From Pterois miles (lineage: Eukaryota > Chordata > Actinopteri > Perciformes > Scorpaenidae): 64,000 bases of DNA. Position 1 is the first letter of the stretch. The number at the start of each line of letters is the position of its first letter. The notes under the pieces are model-generated. The model was not told the DNA's origin. It saw only the letters and a program-made list of their open reading frames with translations, and made no database searches. The DNA lies in contig CAMQGK010000246.1 of assembly GCA_947000775.1 (NCBI GenBank), forward strand, positions 310,001 through 374,000. Direction: 5' to 3'. The position numbers and the translations under genes were made by a program. Shown here piece after piece: positions 44,426-55,600 of this stretch.

Positions 44426-45077
44426 AGAAATACACTTTGATTTATGGTTGTATGTCGTCTTTTTCTTGTCGGTACTTTTGCTAAAAACATGTCAGCGCCC
44501 AGCTTTTTATGCCTCCTTGCCGGTGACGGCGGTGAGTACCGTTATCGACTTTCAAACAGGAAAAGTTCAGTATTTGGTTTGTCCTCTCTGGGCTACCATG
44601 GAAACGTGAAGAGGACCCACTCCCTATGTGGATACTACATAAACGGCTCATTCTAAGGTAACGAAAACAATTTTTATTTTCAGGTGATTATAAAGAAAAC
44701 ATACCTATTAATATTTTATTCTATTTCTGCTTATAGAGCCTCTGAAATGTTACGCACTGGTCCTTTAAGTGATTAGACTGATGTAAACTGCAACTTGACT
44801 GATTGGCGGAGGCGTGCGACCACGAGATGGTAAGATATACTCTGGCTTTTCGAAAAATGAAATTGTATATTTGTGGCTGTTTTATTGATTTATGTCTTCT
44901 GTGTGATTACCAGGTTTGGGGCCCCCAGACTGAGCAGGGAAGTTGGCGGCAGGATGACCACCTGAATGTGACGACCAGGCAAATTCAAATGTGCACATTA
45001 TATTTCCAAATGAAACAACTAACCATCGCAGTGTTTTGTGAGATACTTTGGGCTGTTGCAACTCATAATGTAATAAT

Positions 45078-46245
45078 TAAGGCTGTCAGTCGATTAAAAT
45101 ATTGAATCGCATGATCGCTCATGGTTAATTGTGGACAGATGCTTGCTTTATGGAAATGTATGTATATATTTATAATTGTAAATCAATTTACAATGTAAAA
45201 CAAAGACTAATATTCCAGAAACCCTCAGTGTGCTGACTTGACTATGACTTGCCCCAAACTACATGTGATTGTCTGTAAAGGGGAGGCTGGTGGGAACCCA
45301 CAGAACCCATTTACATTCACATATCTGGAGGTCAGAGGTCAAGGGACCCTTTGAAACTTCCCTTGTAAGCTTGGAGTGCTATTTATCCTCCTTCACAACA
45401 AGCTAGTAAGAAACCAGTGATTCATTAGGTTTTCTACTCTCATAAGATGTCTTCATATTAAAACTGAGCACGCTACAACCTCCGAAAGATCTGCGTTAAA
45501 GAAATTAGTGGTGTTATAATAAATTAGTTAATAATTGAAAATAAAAATAAAAGTAATAAAAGCTCATAATGTAGTAATACCATGAGCTAATAATGTAATA
45601 AGTGTTTTGTGCATAATGTAATTAGTCATTACATAATAAATTATTACATTAAAAACTAAGCAAAAAACAAAACTAGGTGTGACGTAGTGGCTGAATGTTA
45701 TCAATAGCACTTTTAATTATTACACCATGTGCTAATTTTTTTTTTCTTGGTTTATAATGTAATAACTAATTAGTGTGGTTGTTTAATTTGACACAATAAT
45801 GGAAATTGGTTTAGACTGGATTTGAGCAGATTTTTATGCTACAGTTAGTACCTGTGAGGGTTTCTGCACAATATTTGTCATTGTTTTGTGTTGTTGTTGA
45901 TTTCCAATAATAAATATAGACATATATTAGTATATATTTTTTAGGACAAAGCCAATAAGTTCTCATCAAATAGTTTTATTTCATGTTTATTTCTCCTACA
46001 GAGGCTGAGAAATAAAAGTTTCTGTAAATGATAATTCTGTCAAATTTGTCAGAAATCCTCAGGATTATGTGGTTGTTTTCAAAAACGGGTCAGGTTTTAG
46101 TGGGTTTTTTAGGCGACCCCTCAGGTCTTAATGGCACATTAAGGCACATTTTCAACATATTAAAAAGTGCATTAATGTGTAATAATTCGTGATTATCCAT
46201 GGACACTCATGATTAATCTGTGATTCAATATTTTGATTGACAGCC
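45078..46245. mobile_element. hAT-like MITE, long or nested copy (GGGCTGTCAA family)
   Basis: Left end aaggctgtcagtcgattaaa, right end aatattttgattgacagccg. The length is about double the other copies, suggesting a nested insertion or internal expansion. Confidence 0.55.
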
Positions 46246-47337
46246 GTATTTATTACATTGATACGATTACATTATGCACAGTTATTGCTAAGCTGTACCA
46301 GTGTCCAGTATTTGAGCAATAGGTCTTATCAGTCCTTTAGCAGAGATGATGTCCCTACATCCTTTTTACGGTCTGTATCTATTTAAAACAACTCTGTTTT
46401 TAAACCTTTATTCCCATACATGTCCATTCATTACAATAGTGTAAATCCATAATAAATAAGCACCATAGATAATCAGCAGAGCAGTAAGAAACATTTAGCC
46501 TTAGCCATGAGACACACATTAAGGGAAATAAATGCCCCTGTTGGAATCAAAGTACCTGCAATAGAGTTAGATCATCACACTGTGAGCTGGGGGACAATTT
46601 CTTTGTAAACCTGTGCAATTATAGAGGGTAATAACATTGGCTTTATGTTTCTTTATAAAATATAAAAAAAAAAAAAAAAATACAGTCACATTGTCTAACC
46701 AAGAGCACACTTTCACTTGTAATTATACTGTCTGGCCCTTTAAGAGTTAAGCACAACTTCTGGACATTCTTCTGATTGGTGACAAGATGCTAAAAAACAA
46801 ACATTTTCAACCACATGCAACGAGAGATATCTGCTGCTCTTCATTTCGCAAACAACGTATAGATAAGTGGACGCACGTCACAGCTATGATGTGACGTGTG
46901 ATGCATCCCATAATACACCACAGGTCAAATTAAGACGATTGGAGTCGGGGGGGGGGGGATTACAATCTTTCCCTCCTCTGGTACTTGTTTACATTTTTTT
47001 TTTTATAGGGCTGGTTTTCGTCAACAACACATTACATTCACTACAAGGATACATTCTGAATTCAAAACTTCCATTCAATTCACAATTCACTTTCACAAGT
47101 ATTGGCACCGTCTAGGGAGATCAACGTAGTCATTTTCAGCAGTTTGTTGCCATGTTAATAAAAAAAAAACCTATGTAGCCACTGTGTTTACTATGGGTGA
47201 ATATATGTACTACATCTCTGGACAAGCAAGCAACACTACATGTTTTTTCCTATTTGAAAACACTTCCCTGAAGGCACAACCAGGAAATTCCATTGTTTCT
47301 TTGAGGGCAGTGTTCAGCTTCATGTGCCAAAATCAAC

Positions 47338-47887
47338 ATGGCTTCCAGACCGGGCCGTTCTGATCTTAATGAGGCTGAGGCGGTCCAGCTTTGGTATTTA
47401 CTGTGTACTACTGTGTGAATGGCCTACTGAGCCACGTGTCCTAGGCAGCATGCGCTACGTTGAAAATGCTCGAGTAATCGTTCCCTGTTGTGTTATCTGT
47501 ACATTAAAGGTATGCTGACATCTGCGAGGACCGGCGTGAACCGAAGACTGAGGCTTCGCCGTCAAATGGACATGGAAACCATGCAGATGGTGACGACGTG
47601 TCGAGGCACTGGAAGGGCCTGAGGAAGAAGAAGAAGGTACGGAGGCAGCTGTTGCAGAGGTTTCACCTATTACTGCAGTATCGTTTGGAAAAGGTAGTTT
47701 TCTAACCTGCATTTTGTGTTACGACTCGACAGTGAAACATCCAGAAAGAAACATCTGCAGCACAAATACAGGACCGGAGGATGCATGTGGAAGATCTTCT
47801 GCTAACGCTACCACGGTACAGATTAACAGTCAGTTTGCTCAGATTACAAAAAAACATTTTCTCAATTACCCCTAGTGGTGTTTAGCC
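47338..47887 (+). CDS. unidentified three-exon ORF candidate
   Basis: ATG 47338 (context aacATGG) encodes MASRPGRSDLNEAEAVQL. A donor TTTG|GTATTT at 47394 and acceptor taaag|GTA at 47510 keep phase (Trp split). Exon 47510-47636 encodes YADICEDRREPKTEASPSNG through SRHWKGLRKKKK, then donor AAG|GTACGG. Acceptor atccag|AAA at 47745 continues KETSAAQIQDRRMHVEDLLL and runs to TAG 47885-47887. CpG-rich, unlike its surroundings. No family is recognised. The splice sites are mediocre, so it may be a gene remnant or chance. Confidence 0.25.
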
Positions 47888-48104
47888 ATGCAAATAATTT
47901 CGGCTTTATTTGCACAGGGTTTGAGATAGCTGAGGAGATTAACGTAAGAAAACGGAGGTGATTTAAATGGTGCTCAAAGCATAAAAACTACATTTACTCA
48001 GAGTATTTAACAACGTTTTCAAGTAGTTGGCGTAGTTAGCAACCACTCCAGGCACGTGAGAAAATGTTTTTTAAGTTGGTTGAACTGACTCTACAGTTAA
48101 AGAA

Positions 48105-48560
48105 ATAGGTTCATATTTTCGGAAATATATTTACTCCCGTTCTTGCTGAGAGTTAGATGATAGAGTTAGACGCCGTCACGTTGTAGCAACTGTACTGTTT
48201 GCTAACAGTTAACTGGTGACTTTCAGCCGAAAACATCCGTGGTTGCTCACGTAAATAGTTGGCGTAGATACCAAACAGATGAGTTTGTATTCACGACTGA
48301 TTAAAGGCTTTTACGAGGACATGGCCGCTGTCGCTACAAGCAACCATGACGCATGAGGCAGAGAGTCACCAGTGAATAATGTTAGCAGAGTGGTCGCCGG
48401 ATTCGTCTATATATGAATCTGTAGCCGTTTAGCCTAACAAGCAGAAAACGGGGAAATACCTCGAGTAGCGCTGCACAAAGTTATTAAAAAAATCTGCTAA
48501 CCAACACGTCGAAAGCAAACTAATTAACATGTTATATCTTGTTTAATTCTGTTATTTTTA
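48105..48560. mobile_element. teleost MITE copy related to 23861-24135
   Basis: Shares cttgctgagagttagatgat and taattaacatgttatatctt, words of a common fish MITE. Ends unclear. Confidence 0.5.
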
Positions 48561-48867
48561 GCAGTGCTATGCTAACACGGTTAGGATACACTTTGTGGTG
48601 CCTGTTGATTAATAATGTTTACGGTCATTCGAACAACTAATTTTATAATCCACAGTAACCCCCAGACAGTGTCTGCATGTCGTTAGCTGACGTTACTGAT
48701 TTGACCACATTGGGCAGCTTAGAACTGCGCAGATTTTTTCCCCAAACTCCTAGACATCGTTGTCAAAAGTAATGTTACATAGAAAGTAGAGATAAAAGTA
48801 CACTTTAGGAAAGCTTGCATTCAAATGTACGCATATTGGAAGGGGAAACCACCGCAGTAATACCAAC

Positions 48868-48873
48868 TTTATT
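48868..48873 (-). terminator. arhgap22: candidate arhgap22 polyadenylation signal
   Basis: AATAAA on the minus strand, about 580 nt past the stop codon, followed by GT-rich sequence (gttggtattactgcggtgg). It would give a 3' UTR of about 600 nt. Confidence 0.4.
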
Positions 48874-49450
48874 ATTTCCAGTACTTCCCCGGCTTCCTGC
48901 ATATCCTACAGACATAAGTGGTATGAAACATCTCATAAAACTCTCAGCAAGATGGCAAATAAGTGTCGCTATTTCCCAAAATGTAGTACAATTACTTAAA
49001 GATAAATGTCAGGCTTTACGGTTTAAGCATGAAATCCATTCATGCAATGTCCTTGTAAAGTAGTGGTTGAAGTCAGTGCTCTCCAGTATAGAGAATGTCA
49101 GAGAAATTACATTATGTTTACACCTGAACCGTTAAAATACTGCCTTCATAAGACAAACCCTGGACCCCTCAAGGAGTGTAATCACAAGAGAGACATCTTC
49201 TTATCTTAACCTCCCACTGCGTGACAAACTCAAAACCGCTCGATGGAGATGATTCTGACAAAGACCACACAGTCAATGTGATATTTGCGACCTTCAGAAT
49301 TTCCACATTTCAGTTTCCTTTGTCCCGAATGTACACAAATATGGTCGCTTCTTTTGTTTTCTCTTGAGGGAACGCCCTGTCGCGCTGAGGATGACGCGAG
49401 CCCCGGAGAGACCCCCAAAAATTCAAACCCGGACAGTTCTGGCTGCAGCA

Positions 49451-49673
49451 TCAAATGTCACTAGTCCTCGCACCCAGGGCCAGATCTCCCAGTGTGGAAA
49501 AGAAATCCTCCATCTCCTTCTCCAGAAGCCGGTTGCGGTTCTCCGCGTCCTCCCGCGCCCGCTCCGAGTTTCGCAGTTTGATCTCCAGCATGCGTTGCTT
49601 CTTCCTCTCCTGCTCCATCTCTTGTTCCAAACGCTCCATCTGGGCACACAGAGCAGCACTGGACTCCTCCAGT
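49451..49673 (-). other. arhgap22: arhgap22 last coding exon: C-terminal coiled coil and stop
   Basis: Acceptor cccctcag|ACT at 49673, TGA at 49453-49451. Encodes LEESSAALCAQMERLEQEME then QERKKQRMLEIKLRNSERAR, a heptad-rich coiled coil, and ends FFSTLGDLALGARTSDI. Mediates self- or partner association in the family. Confidence 0.94.
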
Positions 49674-52600
49674 CTGAGGGGACGCAGCACAGCACAGGGG
49701 TTTACATAGAACCGCCACCATCTTAAAGGTCTTCAATAATAAGCACCGCTGGTTGTGTTTGTCCTGCTTTGATATCTGAATGGAAATTTTGGGACGCTCA
49801 CAGCATCGAAAGACTACATCAATAATGTCAAAACAGTAGTTCATTTGAACTACTTAAAGGTTCAGTGTTTAGGATTTGAAGGCATCGGGTGGTGTGGTTG
49901 CAGAGCCATTGAGTGCAAAACCGTGGTAACGCCGTTCACGTTGCTCAGAGCCCATCATTACCATAATAACACTAATTTAGGGGCAACAGATGTTAGACAA
50001 CAGCTGATGGTACCACGGTTCTGTACTCCGCTGCTCACGTTACAGCTGTTTCACAACCGTGTCGGAGAGCTATGGTGGCCCTCAGTGAACGGTTATCATG
50101 TTCTGGGCTACTGCAGAAACATGGCGGACTCCGTGAAGAGAATGAGTTTAATTAATTAGCAATTAACCATTGATAAATGACGCTTATTATAAAATGTTGG
50201 GTTTAAAACTTGAGATCAATGTTACGCTAATATTTACCTGAAGAATTAGCACCATAAGAAATCTACAGACACAACAACGTTTAGGAAACCCAGACTTACT
50301 TTTGGATCCTGGCCTCGTATGTCGTCTTCTGCTTCCTCAACTCGTCCTTCAGTCCTTCCACCAGACTGCCCAGTGTTAGATTTGTCCCGTCTCCATCCTC
50401 GGACATGATGATGGACGGCACGCCGGCCGCCGTGGCCATGTTCCCGTTCTCGCTGCAGGCTGCGCTGCTGCTGCACAGCTCCATGGCCTCGCAGCTGTCC
50501 TGCTCAGAGCTCGGGTCCGTTGTCGTCCCTCCATCCCTTCCTCTGTCAGCCTCCCTCTGGCTCTCCATCCACTCCCCTTTTTCCCCACTTTCACCACAGT
50601 TCTGGTCCGCCGAGGGCTCGCTGCCCGAGTCGGGGACGGAGATTTCGCAGGAGGAAGTGGACCAAGGCGTGCTGGAGACGCTTGGAACGCTCCCCATGCT
50701 GGAGGAAGAGGTGACGTTGTCGTAGGTGGACAGTCTCTGCGAGGAGCCCGTGGAGTCGCGATCGCGGGCGGACCGCTCGCCTGACGACGTGCGCCGGTGT
50801 CCCCTCAAGGAGGACAAACCATTCATGAGCCAGTTACCGCCACTTCCTCCCCCACCAGAGGATACACTAGTATTATCAGCCACAGAGCTGCCGCTGCTTT
50901 GCTTGCCTTGCGGCTGGGACCGAGGCGCAGAGGAGCTTTTGAAAGAGTATTTCCAGGAAGGTATGGTCTTGGCTTGTTTACTCGGGCTGACCACTGTCTC
51001 TCCTTTTCCTGATGGAGACCCCAGTTTTGGTCCAGGGTTCGGCGTCTGGGTGGGAGTGACGGCAGCACACAGTTTGGCATCCAGAGATGAGGCGCTGCTG
51101 TGCAGTTCCTGGTCTGGGTTTGACACAGGGCAGCTCTGGAGGTCTTCCTCTGAGATCCAGGCTCCCAGGTTGCGATGCTGGAGCTGGTTTCCCTGGACAG
51201 GGAGCTCTGTTTGGGGTACGGCGGATCCCTCCTGGTCCCTCCCTGAGTATAAACGGTTGTGTTCCCTAATGAGGATTGTCATCAGGTGCTGGACCAGAGA
51301 GGTGCCTATGGGTCACAGTCAGACAGGATATCATAAATTACAGCAGACCTGCTCCATATGAAAAGTGTCTTGAGATAAATTGTTATGATTTTATGCTTGA
51401 ATTTCAGTGTTTATCCTGTATGTGCAACAAGTTGGCAGACAGGAGTTACCTCACAGGACCAAAGTGATGTACTGCTGTGGACGGGGCTGGCAGCAAAACG
51501 GATTTTAGCCATGAAAAATACACAGTATATATGCAGTATATCAGTTTAAGTGAATGCTGTACTTGAGAGTATTTTGCTGCCATGAGACAGTTTCCGATAA
51601 GGAACTGAAGCCGTGACCTGGGCTCTGGTGGTTTTGGCGGGAGCAGAGAGTGATACAACGGCTTCACTTCCCTGTTGGAAAAGGCCGTTTCATGGCAAGT
51701 TCGTGGTGAAAATCTTCTAAATATAGCGTACACTTAAACTGATATCGTTTATTTTTTTCCAAAGGCCTTTCTTTTAGGTGGCTAAAATACGTTTTGCTGC
51801 CGTCCACAGCAGCAGGAACTCCATGCGGTAACTCCTCTTTGCTTCTCCAAACTGGGGTGTGCCGACTGTCATATACTGTAATACACTGACTATGGTTAAG
51901 CACCTCAACACTCAAACTACCCCTGTAATAGCCTTCATATAATATATATTTCTAAAAACAAGGTACGACGCAGTGACTTTTACCATGAATTCAGCCATTA
52001 CATCAGTGAACATCGGACGTACCTTCCATGATAGTGACCGGGTCCTCCATTTTGGGTCGAAGGATATTTGGTCCGAACACTGTGGCGAGGTTCTGGACGC
52101 TCATCTTGTTCTCACTGGAGTGGGACTGGACCTCATCAAGGAATCTAAGCAGAGACAACGGAGTTAAAAGTAGAAACACGTCGTTCTTGTAAAACTGATG
52201 ACGTTATGAGATAAATCACTTACTTGCATATGTAGGTGAGGAGATTGTAGTTGGGTAGAGGTAGAGTGTTAACTTGCCTTCCAAGCTCCTGGACCCCCTG
52301 GTAAAAGATTGAACAGCTGTTAGAGACAAATACACACAGAAACACACACAGGGTATACTGCACATACTGTACCTCCTCCTCATCTTTGGCCAACAGCTGT
52401 GCGCAGGTCAGAAAGTCTTCATATTTGGAGAAGGGAATGACTGGTTCAGGCAGCTCTCGCAGGTACAACTTCAGCAAGGATGCCACCGTGTGGACGTCTG
52501 TGTTACTGCGAGGGAGTGCAGAAAGAAAATGTGTTCACCGGATATTCGATTTACTTCCCCAAAGCTGGTCTTCCCTCTGCCTACCTGTCGAAGAGAGGCT

Positions 52601-55600
52601 TGTCGCCGCAGTCGAAGGCCTCCTGCAGCTCTTTGACCAGGTTGGCCTGGCCTGGCATCCTGAAGAGACCCTCCTCGTCCAAACCCCTCTCCCTTATGAA
52701 GTCCACGCACTGCTCCACCAGCAGGGGGGCCAGCCTGGGGCCAAACTTCTTCTCATACTGCACCGTGTCCTCCAGACGCTGACCGAATATCCCTGGGGAC
52801 AGACATGGAAGAGGAAACAACTTGTTTGTACTTCCGTCAGATTATTCATGCATTCATCCATGGATGAGACTGAGGTTATATCCAGCTGTTAGGACGTTTG
52901 GAACCAATTAGACATAAGTCTAATTGTATATGTATAAAATGCAATGTACTGTATATTGCACATGTAAACTTATATTGTCAAGACATGGAAGCCAAATACA
53001 CCTTTACCTGTTAAATATACAATATGCTACTTTTGGTCGGACCAGGGACGGCACGCCGATATACGCTCGTTACATGCGTAGTGTCCTTTCAAAGTAAACT
53101 TCCGTTTTCACAGGAAGCTCGGGTTAGGGAGACAGCCGTGGTTGACGTTAACGTCACTGACTAATGACTTATAGTACCTGACACAGGACTGACGATAGTA
53201 ACGAGTCATGTCACTAATGACTGATTTTACGAAATCAGTCGACTTCACTTTTAGTTTCCTGAGACACACCCGTCCCCCTCCAGCCTACCTGCCCTTAGTG
53301 GACTTTCACACTATTAATACTACATCACTTCGTCGACTAGCGCTACATGTGGGTTTACAATGGAGCTAGTTGAAAGCCCGGCTCGTCACATGCTGTCGCT
53401 AAAGGGTGCCTCCATGCGTCGGTCTGATACCGAGGGGCGCTGCCTAATCGGCGGTATTTGACAAGTTGCGATTGACACCGAGTTGACTTTGCGCATGCAT
53501 TTCCATTCTTTCATAACAAGGAGCACAACCACCAGAGGTTATTTTTGAATACTTAATATCAGCTTGAGTCTTTAACCTAACAGTGAGTCCGAAAGCTGGA
53601 ACAAAGCCTTTAATGTACATTGGTGCCTATTTACTGCCCGTTGTTATTACATTACTACATTTAGTGCTTCAGAGACCCAATCTAGGAAGATTTTTACAGT
53701 TAGATAATGTATGTTTTGGTTCATAATTTTAACTCTTAATAACCCTGAGTTGGTGAGATTATCAGGAAAACGTGACTGAATCAGTATACTAATATTTATC
53801 ATATTTACTTGGTCCCAAAAGCTCTACTTAGGGATCTTTCATTTGTGAAAATGGAAAAAAATAAAGAAAAAGTCAATGCAAGTGTTGGAAAATGACTTAA
53901 TGGCTAAACATATTTAATTGGCTAATTCCAGCTGTTACCTGTAGATAGGCTGCAGCAGTCGCAGCTGGCTGACAGCTCCCAGTAATCGTAGTAATTCACC
54001 GAACAGGGGCTGCACAGCAGCACAGCTCGTTTCTCATACATCCCAAAGCCACATTTCACCAAGTTTATCCATTCCGGTTCAGGCATTAGACTCCACTGGT
54101 GGATTACTAACTCCCTTACAGCGGAAACGAGCTGCCGGAGGAGCTCGGAGGAGCGTCGGCTGACGGGGGTCAGTGTGCTGTGACCGCGGTGCTGCTGTTA
54201 ACGACGCCTCTATAAGCCGGCGACACGTCTATTCTGGACCGAGAGCAGAGAGACAGATACCCTTACCCTGCGAATGTGAGAGGGAGGCCTGAAATATTAC
54301 CCAACCAGCATGAGGTAACCAAGCGGACACCGCTAAACTGTATATATGAATGCTGCTGATTCTGACATCTCTCTCCACATTACCCTCCTCCTCTATATGT
54401 GCAGACCACAAATGATAAGTGACCGATTTAATTACATTTATTTTCAAAACAAACTTAAAACCACTAGCATGAAATAACACTAAACATGTACAAATTTAAA
54501 GCTGGACGGACACAAAGCCCTGATAAATGATTGACATAACGCTGACATGCAGCGATACAGATCCAGTTTGTACATCTCGTGTATATAGTTTGACCATTGC
54601 ATTAGAGTCAGCATCCATTATTCAAAAAGAACCCCAAAAAACAACACAGATTAATACCAGATGATTGATGGTGACTGCAATTTGAGCTATTGGATTGGAC
54701 AACATGCGTCAGTGAGCCTTGGTCGCCCATGACGCTGTCGGCGGTTCACCGGTTTTCCTTCCTTGGACCACTCTTGGTCGGTCCTGACCACTGCAGACCA
54801 GCAACATCCCACAAGAGCTGCAGTCCAATCTTCACAATTTGGCCTTTGTCAAAGTCGCTCACATCCTTATTCTTGCCTATTTTTTCTGCCTCCAACACAT
54901 CAACTTAAAGGACAAAATGTTCACTTGCTGCCTTTTATATCCCACCAACTGCCAGGCGCCGTTATGACGAGATCATCAATGTTATTCACTTAATTTTTGG
55001 AAAATTAATTTTCAACTTTGGTCCACACTTGGTAGGCGTAGTAGGCCCCTACTGACCCATAGGTATGATGCTTATAATAGCAGTAACACATTTAATAGCC
55101 TGATAACAGGCTAATCGCGTTTCTGGCTGCCGTCTTTGGATTAGGAAACGGAGGTGCAGCTTTGAAAATAGGTTAAAAACTTTTTTAGTGTGCATCGGGA
55201 CGAATATTTTTTCATCCAAATGATTAGAAAACTCGGAACAGTAGTATTTGTTAGCTGATCTTCTAGTATTTTGAAGGATTGTTAGTAATTATTTTTTGAA
55301 AAACAGATGTTTAGCTCTGTGAATGTAATGGCCACATATGAGAGGCACAAACTGGACCTACACCTAACCATACAGCAACTGTGCCGTAATAAAAACAGGT
55401 TAATTAAAAGCCGAGTTTGGCTATAGGGTTGGATGATAATTCTTGGGTAAGCAATACATGATGCAGTGTTAACGCAAAAATATCAACATGGAAATCCTTT
55501 TATAATGATTTAAAGTAAATATTTTAATCTACACCACAATTTACAGCCATTTTCTGTTTAATGTAATTGTCAGACATCATTTCTGTTCTAATAAAACTGG

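Larger units (their letters stand above)
44450..48850. other. intergenic region between convergent mapk8 and arhgap22
   Basis: Contains MITEs (45078-46245 and 48105-48560), AT-rich filler and one ORF candidate (47338-47887, separate entry). No conserved gene recognised. Confidence 0.6.

Noticed and set aside
50405..51361. Long + strand open frames of 106 and 211 codons
   Set aside because: Antisense shadows of the large arhgap22 exon, whose minus-strand frame matches the family and has correct splice sites.
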